This document shows, in pieces, positions 43,893 through 53,857 of a stretch of DNA of 58,900 bases. Position numbers and translations under genes: made by a program. Under the pieces are notes generated by a model that was not told where the DNA came from, ran no database searches, and saw nothing but the letters and a program-made list of their open reading frames with translations. Position 1 is the stretch's first letter. Every line of letters begins with the position of its first letter. This DNA comes from an uncultured Porphyromonadaceae bacterium (GTDB lineage Bacteria; Bacteroidota; Bacteroidia; Bacteroidales; Muribaculaceae). The stretch spans positions 1 through 58,900 of the forward strand of contig CAMWTI010000002.1 of the NCBI GenBank assembly GCA_947177135.1, read 5' to 3'.

Positions 43893-44603
43893 ATGAGAAT
43901 AAAAATTTTAGTTATTGACGACGAAGAATCGATCTGCGAAATACTCAAATACAACCTTGAAAAGGAAGGCTATGAAGTAGACACAGCCCTGTCGGCCGAG
44001 GAAGCGCTTGAAATGGATCTGCCGTCATACTCGCTTTTTATCGTGGACATCATGATGGACCAGCTCAGCGGATTTGATTTTGCAAAACGTCTGAAAAACA
44101 ACGACGACGTGGAAAACACGCCTATCATATTCTGCTCGGCGCTTTCAGGCGAAGACGACACAGTGATGGGCCTCAACATAGGAGCCGACGACTATATCAC
44201 CAAACCGTTCAAGATTCCCGAAGTGCTGGCACGCGTGCGCTCGGTGTTGCGCCGTAGCCACGTCACACGCGACATAGCCCAGATACGCCGCGAAGGCCGC
44301 TATGAGTCCGATATCGTGTTTCACGGACTGCGCCTGAACCGCAACCGCAAAGAGTGCGTGATCGACGGACAACCGCTGGCGCTCAGCCGCACTGAATTTG
44401 ACCTGCTGCTGTTTTTCCTCACACACCGCAACCGCATATACTCGCGCGAAGAGATCATCAACGAGGTATGGGACAGGAACGTGGTGGTCACAAACCGCAC
44501 GGTCGACACCAATCTGACACGCCTGCGCAAGAAGCTTGGCTCCTATGGCAAGCACATAGAAACCCGTGTGGGATTCGGCTATGGCTTCAACGAGACGGCT
44601 TAG
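43893..44603 (+). CDS. OmpR/PhoB-type response regulator
   Basis: 236 residues from ATG 43893 (MRIKILVIDDEESICEIL). Receiver domain 1-120 with acidic pair DDEE at 9-12, the phospho-acceptor Asp in FIVDIMMDQLSGFDF, and conserved Lys in ADDYITKPFKIPE. The winged-helix DNA-binding domain (about 145-234) has LSRTEFDLLLFFL, REEIINEVWDRN and RTVDTNLTRLRKKLG. It pairs with the overlapping kinase gene. Stimulus and regulon are unknown; the overall likeness is to PhoB/WalR-type regulators. Confidence 0.93.
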   Translation: MRIKILVIDDEESICEILKYNLEKEGYEVDTALSAEEALEMDLPSYSLFIVDIMMDQLSGFDFAKRLKNNDDVENTPIIFCSALSGEDDTVMGLNIGADDYITKPFKIPEVLARVRSVLRRSHVTRDIAQIRREGRYESDIVFHGLRLNRNRKECVIDGQPLALSRTEFDLLLFFLTHRNRIYSREEIINEVWDRNVVVTNRTVDTNLTRLRKKLGSYGKHIETRVGFGYGFNETA

Positions 44604-46056
44604 ATATCAGTGGAGACTGTTCATTCCGCTGGTGACAATGCTGTGGCTGATAATCGGCTGCATGGCGTTCTACACCTACCGTAAAGAAAAACAATTCAAA
44701 CTCGAACGGATCGAATGGCAACTTTCCAACATCAACCGCTCGATCATCGGAGCATATGAAAGCGGAGAGAGCGACATCTCCGACTTCGTGCAGTTTATCG
44801 ACAGGTTTTTCACCAACTCAATGTATGACGACATACACATTGCCGTCTACAACAGCTACGGACGCCTCATAGCCCAGAACGGACCACAGAACGTCGACCT
44901 CTTTCCTCACACCTCCCACCTGACACACGACGAAATAGAAACCGCCAGACTCAGGCCATCGCCCATTGACCCGAACGAAATGCTCTTCTATTCGGCAATG
45001 CGCAGTTCCGACTGCCAGATCTGCGTACACACCTCTATGCCCTACACAGTGGCAATTGCCAAAATCGTCGACTACAACCCGCTGATATGGCTGTTTGTGA
45101 CCATTCTCGGAATCATAGCCACCGTGATCTCATATCTGTCGACACTGCATCTGAGCCGCAGCGTCTACCTGCTGCGCGACTTCGCACACCGTGCGGCATC
45201 AGGCGAACCGTTGCCTGACAAGATCAACGACGGCAACTTCCCCCACGACGAACTGGGAGAAGTGTCGCAACAGATCGTCAACATATACCGGGCCAAGGAC
45301 AAGGCCCTTGCCAGAAGCGAACACGAACACCTTGTGGCACAGCGCGCAATCGAAGAGAAAGCCCGCATAAAACGCCAGATGACCAACAACATAAACCATG
45401 AGCTGAAAACTCCGGTAGGCATCATAAAAGGCTATCTCGACACCATAATATCCGACCCAGACATTCCGCCGTCACTGCGCGACAGCTTCCTGAAAAAGGC
45501 CCAGGCCCACACAGACCGTCTGTCTGATCTGCTCAAAGACGTCAGCACCCTGACCAGACTTGACGAAGGATCCAACCAAGTGGAAATAAGCGATTTCGAC
45601 TTCCACGACCTGGTGTTCAGCCTGGCCTCCGATCTTGAGGTCTCAAAAATGGCCGGAGATATGGAATTTACCTACAATATTCCGGCCAACTGCTGGGTAC
45701 AGGCAAACTACAATCTGGTGATGAACGCGATGATGAATCTGGTGCGCAACGCCGCGGCATACTCCAAAGGCACACGCATATCGCTCAACCTGATAGACCA
45801 CTCGGAAGTTGACTACACATTCTCTTTTGCCGACAACGGCAAAGGAGTGGCGGAAGAACATCTGCCGCACCTGTTTGAACGGTTCTATCGCGTCGACGAA
45901 GGCAGAGCGCGAAAAAGCGGCGGCACAGGACTCGGACTACCGATCGTGCAGATAACCTTCAACACGCTCGGTGGAAGCATCAGCGTGCGCAATGCCAAAC
46001 CCCACGGACTTGAATTCATATTCACATTACCGAAAGGTAAAAATCCTAACTCATAA
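44581..46056 (+). CDS. Sensor histidine kinase, partner of the preceding regulator
   Basis: About 491 residues, starting inside the end of the regulator gene (23-bp overlap), so translation is coupled. Transmembrane helix near 15-35, a periplasmic domain of about 130 residues, second helix near 165-185, a HAMP-like linker, then the dimerisation domain with [19 protein letters not shown]-box [12 protein letters not shown]1 [12 protein letters not shown]-box LFERFYRV and G2 [11 protein letters not shown] are all present. A standard, active kinase of an OmpR-type pair. Confidence 0.93.
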   Translation: MASTRRLRYQWRLFIPLVTMLWLIIGCMAFYTYRKEKQFKLERIEWQLSNINRSIIGAYESGESDISDFVQFIDRFFTNSMYDDIHIAVYNSYGRLIAQNGPQNVDLFPHTSHLTHDEIETARLRPSPIDPNEMLFYSAMRSSDCQICVHTSMPYTVAIAKIVDYNPLIWLFVTILGIIATVISYLSTLHLSRSVYLLRDFAHRAASGEPLPDKINDGNFPHDELGEVSQQIVNIYRAKDKALARSEHEHLVAQRAIEEKARIKRQMTNNINHELKTPVGIIKGYLDTIISDPDIPPSLRDSFLKKAQAHTDRLSDLLKDVSTLTRLDEGSNQVEISDFDFHDLVFSLASDLEVSKMAGDMEFTYNIPANCWVQANYNLVMNAMMNLVRNAAAYSKGTRISLNLIDHSEVDYTFSFADNGKGVAEEHLPHLFERFYRVDEGRARKSGGTGLGLPIVQITFNTLGGSISVRNAKPHGLEFIFTLPKGKNPNS

Positions 46057-46072
46057 TCTTTTTCTTACCTTA

Positions 46073-47296
46073 ATGGAAGTACTCAGCCGATTTCTCGACT
46101 ATGTGAAATTCGACACCCAGAGTGACGAACTCACAAACATGACCCCATCGACCCCCGGTCAGCTACATTTCGCGGAATATCTGAAAGAGCGTGTGGCCGA
46201 ACTCGGTCTGACCGAAATAACACTTGACGAAAACGGATACCTGATGGCCACCCTCGAATCCAACGTCAGCGACAAAAACGTGCCGACAATCGGTTTCATA
46301 GCCCACCTCGACACATCGCCCGACATGAGCGGACGCCACGTCAACCCGCGCATAGTCAAGAGCTACGACGGCACTCCGATCACACTGAATGCCGAACAGA
46401 ACATCATCCTCTCCCCCGAAGAATTTCCAGAACTGCTGCACTATACCGGACAGGATCTGGTGGTGACCGACGGCACAACGTTGCTCGGAGCCGACGACAA
46501 AGCCGGCATAGCCGAAATTATGGCGGCTATGGAATTCCTGAAAAACCATCCTGAAATCCCGCACGGCAAAATCCGCATAGCATTCAACCCCGACGAAGAA
46601 ATAGGCCGCGGAGCTCATAAATTCAACGTCGACCAATTCGGCTGCGAATGGGCATACACGATGGACGGCGGAGAAATCGGCGAACTGGAATACGAAAATT
46701 TCAATGCCGCAGTGGCAAAAGTGACCTTCAAGGGACGCAACGTACATCCAGGATATGCGAAACACAAAATGATAAACTCGCTGCGCGTCGCAACCCAGTT
46801 CGCCATCATGCTTCCGCGCTGGGAAACACCCGAACACACCGAAGGCTATGAAGGTTTCTATCACATGGTCGGAATGCAGGGTTCCGTGGAACAGACAGAA
46901 CTCACCTACATTATCCGCGACTTTGACCGCGACCGCTTCGAACGCCGCAAAAAGGAACTCGAGCACCTGTGCCGCAAAATAAACAACGAATATCCCGGAT
47001 GTGCCTCGATCGAGATCAACAACCAGTACTTCAACATGCGCGAAAAGGTGGAACCCGTTTCACACATCGTCGAGATTGCTGAACAGGCCATGAAAAACTC
47101 CGGCCTGACACCGAAAGTGGTGCCGATCCGCGGAGGCACTGACGGCGCGCAACTCTCGTTCAAGGGACTCCCCTGCCCCAACATATTCGCAGGAGGTCTC
47201 AACTTCCACGGACGCTATGAATTCGTTCCTGTGCCCTCGATGGAAAAAGCGGCCGAAGTCATTGTCGAGATCGCCAGGATCACTGCTTCTCGCTGA
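46073..47296 (+). CDS. pepT: Peptidase T (tripeptide aminopeptidase)
   Basis: An M20 zinc aminopeptidase releasing N-terminal residues from tripeptides. 407 residues from ATG 46073; the longer frame upstream lies inside the kinase gene. Metal-site motifs: [33 protein letters not shown] and [14 protein letters not shown], then the dimerisation lid with [13 protein letters not shown], and [18 protein letters not shown] near the end. Complete. It is 16 bp after the kinase stop and may be part of that transcript. Confidence 0.95.
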   Translation: MEVLSRFLDYVKFDTQSDELTNMTPSTPGQLHFAEYLKERVAELGLTEITLDENGYLMATLESNVSDKNVPTIGFIAHLDTSPDMSGRHVNPRIVKSYDGTPITLNAEQNIILSPEEFPELLHYTGQDLVVTDGTTLLGADDKAGIAEIMAAMEFLKNHPEIPHGKIRIAFNPDEEIGRGAHKFNVDQFGCEWAYTMDGGEIGELEYENFNAAVAKVTFKGRNVHPGYAKHKMINSLRVATQFAIMLPRWETPEHTEGYEGFYHMVGMQGSVEQTELTYIIRDFDRDRFERRKKELEHLCRKINNEYPGCASIEINNQYFNMREKVEPVSHIVEIAEQAMKNSGLTPKVVPIRGGTDGAQLSFKGLPCPNIFAGGLNFHGRYEFVPVPSMEKAAEVIVEIARITASR

Positions 47297-47320
47297 CACT
47301 CATTATTCACATAAACAAAT

Positions 47321-49354
47321 ATGTTCAACAAAATCACAAGGATCATCACTATCCTTTGTGCGCTTCCGGCATATACACCGTCATATGCCGGAAGCTTTAC
47401 TACGGTAGCACAACATGCGGTAACGGATATTATCGACACACTGCCATCGGCGCTAACAGACCGAACACAGATGGCGTCACGGCCGGCAGCAACAACGACT
47501 GCCGCAATGGATACAGGCGACGACGAGATGACAATGGATTTCGGCTACTGCTACGATCCGGCAAGCGCAAGCGTGATCTCGGCGGGATCAATCCAGAAAT
47601 TCGGCATATACATCCCAGCCGAAACCTGTCGCCGCTATGCGGGAGCCACAATAGAAGCCGCGGTAATCGCAAACGGATGCATACCCAATGATGATTATGC
47701 CGACTTCAAGATCTGCTTCTACCACACACTCGATGATCCTGAACCATTCTACAGTTTCGATTCCAAAATGGAAGTGCGCAACCATTATGCGTGGCGTGCC
47801 CACGAACTGCCGGAACCATTCATGATCGAAGCCGACAAGCCATTCTACCTGGTAACGGAATGGCCAGTCAAAGACTATGGCCCGCGCGATGACGAAGACG
47901 TCGAGAACAACTTCTATCCGTGTGCCGTCGACTGGGCTTTGATGCCAGACGACAAAGGCTACTCCGACCTGTGTTATTGCATTGACGCCCGAACCATAGG
48001 CACCGACAACGAAATATATGTCTGGAACAACCTCGGCATGCTCTTGGGCAACAACTGCATGCGCTTGCGGATACGCGGAAAAAATCTGCCTGTCAACGAC
48101 ATGGCTCCGTCTAACCTGACAGTGCCCATGCGTATCACTCCGGAAGAAGAGTTTGTCGGCACTGTCATACTCACCAACTGGGGTGCCAATAAAGTGACAG
48201 AATGCGTATACTCGATCCAGATCGGCAATGACAAACCTATGGAATACAGTGTCAATTTCTGCGAATCGGAAGAAGACGAGCCACTCGGATTCCACGATTC
48301 TTACAGAGTCGCGTTTTCCGCTGCAACAAGCCAGATGGGACCGAACATGCCAGTCATAGTCGACATCGTGTCCGTCAATTCAAAACCAGACGGCGATCCG
48401 TCCAACAATCAATCGATGACAGCAACATTATCCATCTCAGACGAAGACGGTTACCAGCGCAACCTGCTGGTTGAGGAATCGACCGGTGTGTGGTGCGGAT
48501 GGTGCCCGATGGGAATAGAAGGATTTGATCAGATGCGCTCGCGCGTGCCAGACGGATTTGTCGGCATAGCCATCCACACAGGCACGGATCCAATGACTCC
48601 ATGGGACGGATCGTTCGACGAAATCATCAATGCATTTCAGGGTGGTGCCCCGCTGATGTTTGTGAACAACAACCGAGAAGACAGAATCAACCCGTCTCCA
48701 CATAACATTGCCACGGCCTACGACGCATATTGCTTTGATCCGGCATACGTCGACATTGACATACAAATGGTCTCGGCCACAGCCGACGCCGTCGAGTTCG
48801 AAGTAAACTACGAATTCGCCGGTGACGCCGACAACGAATATTCACTGATATATGCCGTCACGGAAGACAATGTCGGCCCCTACCCCCAGAAAAACGATTT
48901 CCCCACAGGATATCAAGGCGAAATGTTCGGCTGGGAAAAGAAAGAACCGTTTGTCACGACCAGCTTCAACGATGTGGCCGTCACCCGCATGTCGATCGAC
49001 AAAGCCACTGTATTTCCCGACAGAATCGAAGGAAAAGTCAAATACACTGACAGAAAAAAACTGATCATTGACAACGAAAAGCGGCCTCAATCACGCAAAG
49101 AAGTCAAACCGGAAGACGTCAACATCATAGTCGCTGTGATCAATAACATCAGCGGATTGGTCGAAAACTGCGCCATACGGAGAGCGGACACCTTCACTTC
49201 CATCAATGCAGTGTCCGGAGCGTCGGAATCACACCCTGACTCCACTCCGGAATATTTCGACATGAACGGCCGGCGAATGAACCCGCACAACCTCCTTCCG
49301 GGCATCTACCTGCGACGCCACGGCACCACCACCACAAAGCTGATGGTTCCCTGA
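47321..49354 (+). CDS. Secreted Omp28-like protein with a thioredoxin-type CGWC motif
   Basis: 677 residues with an N-terminal signal (cleavage about PSYAG, residue 24). The middle (about 370-560) looks like the Omp28-related thioredoxin-like domain: NLLVEESTGVWCGWCPMGIE, with Cys392 and Cys395. The N-terminal 350 residues are beta-rich, with an Ig-like part (about 265-370). The tail YFDMNGRRMN ... GIYLRR resembles short type IX sorting tails. It may act in thiol exchange or adhesion at the surface; no experiment is known to me. It is 24 bp after pepT. Confidence 0.75.
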   Translation: MFNKITRIITILCALPAYTPSYAGSFTTVAQHAVTDIIDTLPSALTDRTQMASRPAATTTAAMDTGDDEMTMDFGYCYDPASASVISAGSIQKFGIYIPAETCRRYAGATIEAAVIANGCIPNDDYADFKICFYHTLDDPEPFYSFDSKMEVRNHYAWRAHELPEPFMIEADKPFYLVTEWPVKDYGPRDDEDVENNFYPCAVDWALMPDDKGYSDLCYCIDARTIGTDNEIYVWNNLGMLLGNNCMRLRIRGKNLPVNDMAPSNLTVPMRITPEEEFVGTVILTNWGANKVTECVYSIQIGNDKPMEYSVNFCESEEDEPLGFHDSYRVAFSAATSQMGPNMPVIVDIVSVNSKPDGDPSNNQSMTATLSISDEDGYQRNLLVEESTGVWCGWCPMGIEGFDQMRSRVPDGFVGIAIHTGTDPMTPWDGSFDEIINAFQGGAPLMFVNNNREDRINPSPHNIATAYDAYCFDPAYVDIDIQMVSATADAVEFEVNYEFAGDADNEYSLIYAVTEDNVGPYPQKNDFPTGYQGEMFGWEKKEPFVTTSFNDVAVTRMSIDKATVFPDRIEGKVKYTDRKKLIIDNEKRPQSRKEVKPEDVNIIVAVINNISGLVENCAIRRADTFTSINAVSGASESHPDSTPEYFDMNGRRMNPHNLLPGIYLRRHGTTTTKLMVP

Positions 49355-49375
49355 ATTAATTACGATTAGACTTCA

Positions 49376-49412
49376 CAGTCGGCCATCTGATCGTGCATCA
49401 GATGGCCGACTG
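49376..49412. repeat. Perfect 16-bp hairpin without T-tract
   Basis: CAGTCGGCCATCTGAT (49376-49391) and its exact reverse complement (49397-49412) flank a 5-nt loop. It lies between the Omp28-like gene and the oxidoreductase promoter. No T-run follows on either strand, so it may stabilise or process mRNA ends rather than act as a classical terminator. Confidence 0.85.
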
Positions 49413-49465
49413 CCTGCTTATGGTCGATGCCGTCAGCGAGTGCGGACAACAGCTCGGATATAATT

Positions 49466-49496
49466 TTTGAGGTTCCGGAAATTTTGAGTATATTTG
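49466..49496 (+). promoter_or_regulatory. Promoter of the pyruvate:ferredoxin oxidoreductase gene
   Basis: TTTG (49466-49469), 19 bp, TATATTTG (49489-49496): exact match to both elements. The leader is about 50 nt and AT-rich. Confidence 0.8.
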
Positions 49497-49551
49497 CACC
49501 TATTAAATAAACATCTATATAATATAATTCCCCAAAAAACACCAACTTCAC

Positions 49552-52500
49552 ATGAGTAAAGAAAAAAAATTCTTGACCTGTGATGGTAACCAGGCCGCCG
49601 CCCACATAGCCTATATGTTCTCGGAGGTGGCTGCAATCTACCCCATCACGCCCTCATCGACAATGGCCGAGTACGTTGACGAGTGGGCCGCAGCAGGCCG
49701 CAAAAACATTTTCGGCGAAACAGTGCTGGTGCAGGAAATGCAGAGCGAAGGCGGCGCAGCAGGCGCGGTCCACGGCTCGCTGATGAACGGTGTGCTGACC
49801 AACACCTTCACCGCATCGCAGGGACTGCTGCTGATGATCCCCAACATGTATAAGATCGCCGGCGAGATGCTCCCCAGCGTGTTCCACGTCAGCGCCCGCA
49901 CAATCGCCAGCCATGCCCTCAGCATCTTTGGTGACCATCAGGACGTCATGGCCTGCCGCCAGACCGGCTTCGCCATGCTTGCCGAAGGTTCCGTACAAGA
50001 AGTGATGGATCTGGCCGGAGTGGCACACCTCGCCTCCATCAAATCGTCAATCCCGTTCCTGAACTTCTTCGACGGATTCCGCACTTCACACGAAATCCAG
50101 AAAATCGAGATGATCGAACAGGACGACCTGGCTCCCCTGCTCGACCGCGAGGCCCTGAGCAAATTCCGCAGCCGCGGACTCAGCCCCGAATCGCCCGAAG
50201 CGCGCGGCATGGCCGAAAACTCCGACGTATTCTTCCAGCACCGCGAAGCGTGCAACAGCACCTATGCCGCAGTGCCTGAAATCGTGGAGGAATACATGGA
50301 GAAAATATCGGCTATCACCGGACGCAAATACGGTCTGTTCAACTATTATGGCGCACCCGACGCAGAACGCGTCATCATCGCCATGGGCTCCGTATGCCAG
50401 GCTGCCGAAGAAGCCATTGACCACCTGGTGGCCAACGGCGAGAAAGTCGGCATTGTCGAAGTTCACCTCTACCGTCCGTTCTCGGCCAAACACTTCCTCG
50501 CCGCTGTCCCCAAGACTGCAAAACGCATCGCCGTGCTTGACCGCACCAAAGAACCCGGCGCAAACGGCGAACCGCTCTACCTCGACGTGAAGGAATGCTT
50601 CTACGGCAAGGAAAACGCTCCGGAAATCGTCGGCGGACGCTATGCCCTGGCTTCCAAAGACACAACTCCGGCCATGATCATCTCTGTGTTCGAGAACCTG
50701 GCGCTGCCTCAGCCCAAAGACCACTTCACAGTCGGCATCATCGACGACGTCACCTTCACCTCGCTGCCTCCCAAAGAAGAACTTGCCCTCGGACACAAGA
50801 GCACATATGAAGCCAAGTTCTATGGCCTCGGCGCCGACGGCACTGTCGGAGCAAACAAGAACTCGGTGAAGATCATCGGTGAAAACACCAACAAATACTG
50901 CCAGGCATATTTCGCTTACGACTCCAAAAAGTCAGGCGGCTTCACCTGCTCTCACCTCCGCTTCGGCGACGCCCCCATACGCTCCACCTATCTGGTGACA
51001 ACACCGAACTTCGTGGCATGCCACGTGCAGGCATATCTCCACATGTATGACGTGACCAAGGGTCTGCGCGACGGAGGCACATTCCTGCTCAACACCATCT
51101 GGGAAGGCGAAGAACTTGCCGCCAATCTCCCCGCGAAAGTAAAACGCTACTTCGCCCAGCACGGCATCAACGTCTACTACATCAACGCCACCAAGATCGC
51201 CCGCGAAATCGGTCTCGGCAACCGCACCAACACTATCCTGCAGAGCGCGTTCTTCCGCATCACTGAAGTCATCCCCGTCGATCTCGCCATCGAACAGATG
51301 AAGAAATTCATCGTCAAATCCTATGGCAAGAAAGGTCAGGACGTTGTCGACAAGAACTATGCGGCAGTTGACCGTGGCGGCGAATACAAACAACTTGCCA
51401 TCGATCCCGCATGGGCATCACTGGCCGACGATCCCGCCACCCCCAACAACGACCCCGAATTCATCAACCGCGTTGTCCGTCCCATCAATGCTCAGGATGG
51501 CGACAGCCTCACCGTCAAGGACTTCATTGACCGTCCGGACGGAGTCTGGGCTCAAGGCACCGCAAAATATGAAAAACGTGGTGTCGCCGCCTATGTTCCA
51601 TCCTGGAAACCTGAAAACTGCATCCAGTGCAACAAGTGCGCGTTTGTCTGCCCCCACGCCGCCATACGCCCATTCGTGCTCACTGCCGAAGAACAGGCTG
51701 CCGCTCCCTTCGGCGCCGATCGCCTGATCCCCGCCATCGGCAAGACCTTTGCCGGCATGAGCTTCATCCAGAGCGTCGACGTGCTCGACTGCCTCGGCTG
51801 CGGCAACTGCGTTGACGTATGCCCCGGAAAGAAAGGCGTCAAAGCTCTCGAAATGCAGCCTCTGGAAAGCCAGATGTTTGAACAGGACGAATGGAACTAC
51901 TGCATTGATCACGTTGAATCAAAACAGCATCTGGTCGACATCATGCAGAACCCCAAGAACTCACAGTTCGCCACTCCCTACTTCGAATTCTCGGGCGCAT
52001 GCTCAGGCTGCGGCGAAACTCCTTACGTGAAGCTCATCTCGCAGCTCTATGGCACCCGCGAAATGGTGGCAAACGCAACCGGTTGCTCATCCATCTACTC
52101 CGGCTCAGTGCCTTCTACCCCCTACACCTTCAACGCCAAAGGCCAGGGTCCCGCATGGGGCAACTCCCTGTTTGAAGACTTCGCCGAATTCGGCCTCGGC
52201 ATGAACATCGCCAACGAGAAGATGCGCGAACGCGTGACAGCTCTTGTTGAAAAAGGACTCCAGTGCTCATGCTGCTCCGACGAACTCAAGGCCCTCTTCG
52301 CCGAATGGCTTGAAGTGAAGAACGACGGCCCGCGTTCACGCGAAGTCGCCGACAAGATCATTCCGATGATCGAAAAATGCGAATGCGACATATGCCGCGA
52401 ACTCACCGAACTCAAGGGCTACCTCGTCAAGCGCGCCCACTGGATCATCGCCGGCGACGGCGCCGCCTACGACATCGGCTTCGGCGGTCTTGACCACGTG

Positions 52501-53115
52501 CTCGCTTCAGGCAAGGACGTCAATGTGATCGTTGTCGACACCGAAGTTTACTCCAACACCGGCGGCCAGGCATCGAAAGCCACTCCAGTCGGAGCCATCG
52601 CCAAATTTGCCGCCGCGGGCAAACGCGTGCGCAAAAAAGATCTCGGCCTGATCGCATCGACATATGGCTACGTATATGTGGCTCAGGTGGCTATGGGCGC
52701 AGACAATGCCCAGACCCTCAAAGCCATCCGCGAAGCCGAAGCTTACGACGGACCTTCGCTGATCATCGCTTACGCTCCCTGTATCAACCACGGCCTGAAG
52801 TCAGGCATGGGCAAGAGCCAGGAAGAGGAACGTCGTGCAGTCGAATGCGGCTACTGGCACCTCTGGCGCTATAATCCCGCACTCGAGGAAGAAGGCAAGA
52901 ACCCATTCACTCTCGACAGCAAGGATCCGCAGTGGGACAAGTTCGAGGAATTCCTGAAAGGCGAGGTACGCTTCGCATCGGTTCTCAAGGCATATCCCGA
53001 CCAGGCTTCAGAACTCTTCGCTGCCGCAAAGGCCAACGCACAATGGCGCTACAACAACTATCGCCGTCTGGCCCGCCAGCAGTGGGGAATCGATCCTGAC
53101 GAAAGCGCAAAGTGA
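49552..53115 (+). CDS. nifJ: Pyruvate:ferredoxin (flavodoxin) oxidoreductase
   Basis: It oxidises pyruvate to acetyl-CoA and CO2 and reduces ferredoxin, the main anaerobic route. 1187 residues with all domains in one chain. The N-terminal domain has AAIYPITPSSTMAEYVDEW. The ferredoxin domain has two 4Fe-4S motifs: CIQCNKCAFVCP (Cys690, 693, 696, 700) and CLGCGNCVDVCP (Cys747, 750, 753, 757). CSGCGE (Cys817, 820) and later Cys ligands hold the third cluster near thiamine diphosphate, which binds at GDGAAYDIGFGGLDHVL ... DTEVYSNTGGQ. Codon use looks more uniform than in neighbours, fitting high expression. It has its own promoter and a downstream hairpin. Confidence 0.97.
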   Translation: MSKEKKFLTCDGNQAAAHIAYMFSEVAAIYPITPSSTMAEYVDEWAAAGRKNIFGETVLVQEMQSEGGAAGAVHGSLMNGVLTNTFTASQGLLLMIPNMYKIAGEMLPSVFHVSARTIASHALSIFGDHQDVMACRQTGFAMLAEGSVQEVMDLAGVAHLASIKSSIPFLNFFDGFRTSHEIQKIEMIEQDDLAPLLDREALSKFRSRGLSPESPEARGMAENSDVFFQHREACNSTYAAVPEIVEEYMEKISAITGRKYGLFNYYGAPDAERVIIAMGSVCQAAEEAIDHLVANGEKVGIVEVHLYRPFSAKHFLAAVPKTAKRIAVLDRTKEPGANGEPLYLDVKECFYGKENAPEIVGGRYALASKDTTPAMIISVFENLALPQPKDHFTVGIIDDVTFTSLPPKEELALGHKSTYEAKFYGLGADGTVGANKNSVKIIGENTNKYCQAYFAYDSKKSGGFTCSHLRFGDAPIRSTYLVTTPNFVACHVQAYLHMYDVTKGLRDGGTFLLNTIWEGEELAANLPAKVKRYFAQHGINVYYINATKIAREIGLGNRTNTILQSAFFRITEVIPVDLAIEQMKKFIVKSYGKKGQDVVDKNYAAVDRGGEYKQLAIDPAWASLADDPATPNNDPEFINRVVRPINAQDGDSLTVKDFIDRPDGVWAQGTAKYEKRGVAAYVPSWKPENCIQCNKCAFVCPHAAIRPFVLTAEEQAAAPFGADRLIPAIGKTFAGMSFIQSVDVLDCLGCGNCVDVCPGKKGVKALEMQPLESQMFEQDEWNYCIDHVESKQHLVDIMQNPKNSQFATPYFEFSGACSGCGETPYVKLISQLYGTREMVANATGCSSIYSGSVPSTPYTFNAKGQGPAWGNSLFEDFAEFGLGMNIANEKMRERVTALVEKGLQCSCCSDELKALFAEWLEVKNDGPRSREVADKIIPMIEKCECDICRELTELKGYLVKRAHWIIAGDGAAYDIGFGGLDHVLASGKDVNVIVVDTEVYSNTGGQASKATPVGAIAKFAAAGKRVRKKDLGLIASTYGYVYVAQVAMGADNAQTLKAIREAEAYDGPSLIIAYAPCINHGLKSGMGKSQEEERRAVECGYWHLWRYNPALEEEGKNPFTLDSKDPQWDKFEEFLKGEVRFASVLKAYPDQASELFAAAKANAQWRYNNYRRLARQQWGIDPDESAK

Positions 53116-53150
53116 TGTGATTTCACTTCTGTTTTAATCCACGAATCACC

Positions 53151-53184
53151 AGAGCGCGGCTTCCGACATCAGGAGCCGCGCTCT
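53151..53184 (+). terminator. Likely terminator after the oxidoreductase gene
   Basis: AGAGCGCGGCT (53151-53161) pairs perfectly with AGCCGCGCTCT (53174-53184), loop 12, followed by CTCATTTC, a poor T-tract. Confidence 0.6.
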
Positions 53185-53216
53185 CTCATTTCAAACCACA
53201 TACACTATATATCGCT

Positions 53217-53843
53217 ATGATCTCCACTCAAGCACAACTTGAAACAGCTGCGCTCGATTATGGGCTTCTACCTTTCTTTGCAAACCACATACCGGAATTC
53301 TCGGTTGAGGAAATGGCCGCGCCGGGAATGCTGTTCGGCGAGACTCCAGACGATTATGGATGCTGGGAATGGAAAGGACCGGTGATACGCAAGCAGACCA
53401 CAGCTTACGGCAAGTTTTTCCGCCGCAAGGCAGGATTCGTGGCACGACAGCTTTTGCCCGACTTCATCAACTACCGGCGGGCCGCCTACCCCATTCTGTC
53501 AGGTTCGCCTGAAGAACAGATAATCTCACTGTTCAGACAACACGACTGCCTGACATCCACAGAGCTGAAACGGCAGATGCCAGGACAAAAAATCGAAACG
53601 CCGCTGCAAAGACTCCAGATGGGACTATGGCTCATCATTGCGGATTTTGAATACAAAATAAGTGCCGCCGGACAGCGCTATGGCTGGGGAGTGGCACTCT
53701 ACACCACACCCGAAATCTGGTTCGGCAACGAAATCACCGTCTGTCAGCGACAGCCGATGGAGTCATTTCGCTGTCTCTGCACGAGCCTGAGCCAATGTCT
53801 GCCCGACATTCCTTTACAGACCATAGAGAAATTGCTCCGCTGA
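53217..53843 (+). CDS. AlkZ-related winged-helix protein
   Basis: 208 residues. The run WEWKGPVIRKQTTAYGKFFRRKAGFVARQLLPDF (positions 51-84) followed by INYRRAAY is the pattern of a Bacteroidota group within the AlkZ-like (HTH_42) family, whose characterised members are DNA glycosylases that unhook crosslinks. The usual catalytic QxQ/QxD motif of AlkZ is not visible, so glycosylase activity is uncertain. EQIISLFRQHDCLTSTELKRQ looks like a winged-helix segment. It stands alone between the oxidoreductase gene and a convergent operon. Confidence 0.6.
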   Translation: MISTQAQLETAALDYGLLPFFANHIPEFSVEEMAAPGMLFGETPDDYGCWEWKGPVIRKQTTAYGKFFRRKAGFVARQLLPDFINYRRAAYPILSGSPEEQIISLFRQHDCLTSTELKRQMPGQKIETPLQRLQMGLWLIIADFEYKISAAGQRYGWGVALYTTPEIWFGNEITVCQRQPMESFRCLCTSLSQCLPDIPLQTIEKLLR

Positions 53844-53857
53844 CATTGTCAGCCGGA

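Noticed and set aside
43893..46056. Naming the regulator and kinase pair RprY/RprX
   Set aside because: The receiver sequence does not match the RprY sequence that I recall; only the OmpR-type class is safe.
45971..46072. Upstream extension of pepT
   Set aside because: It reads inside the kinase gene in another frame; family proteins begin near the ATG at 46073.
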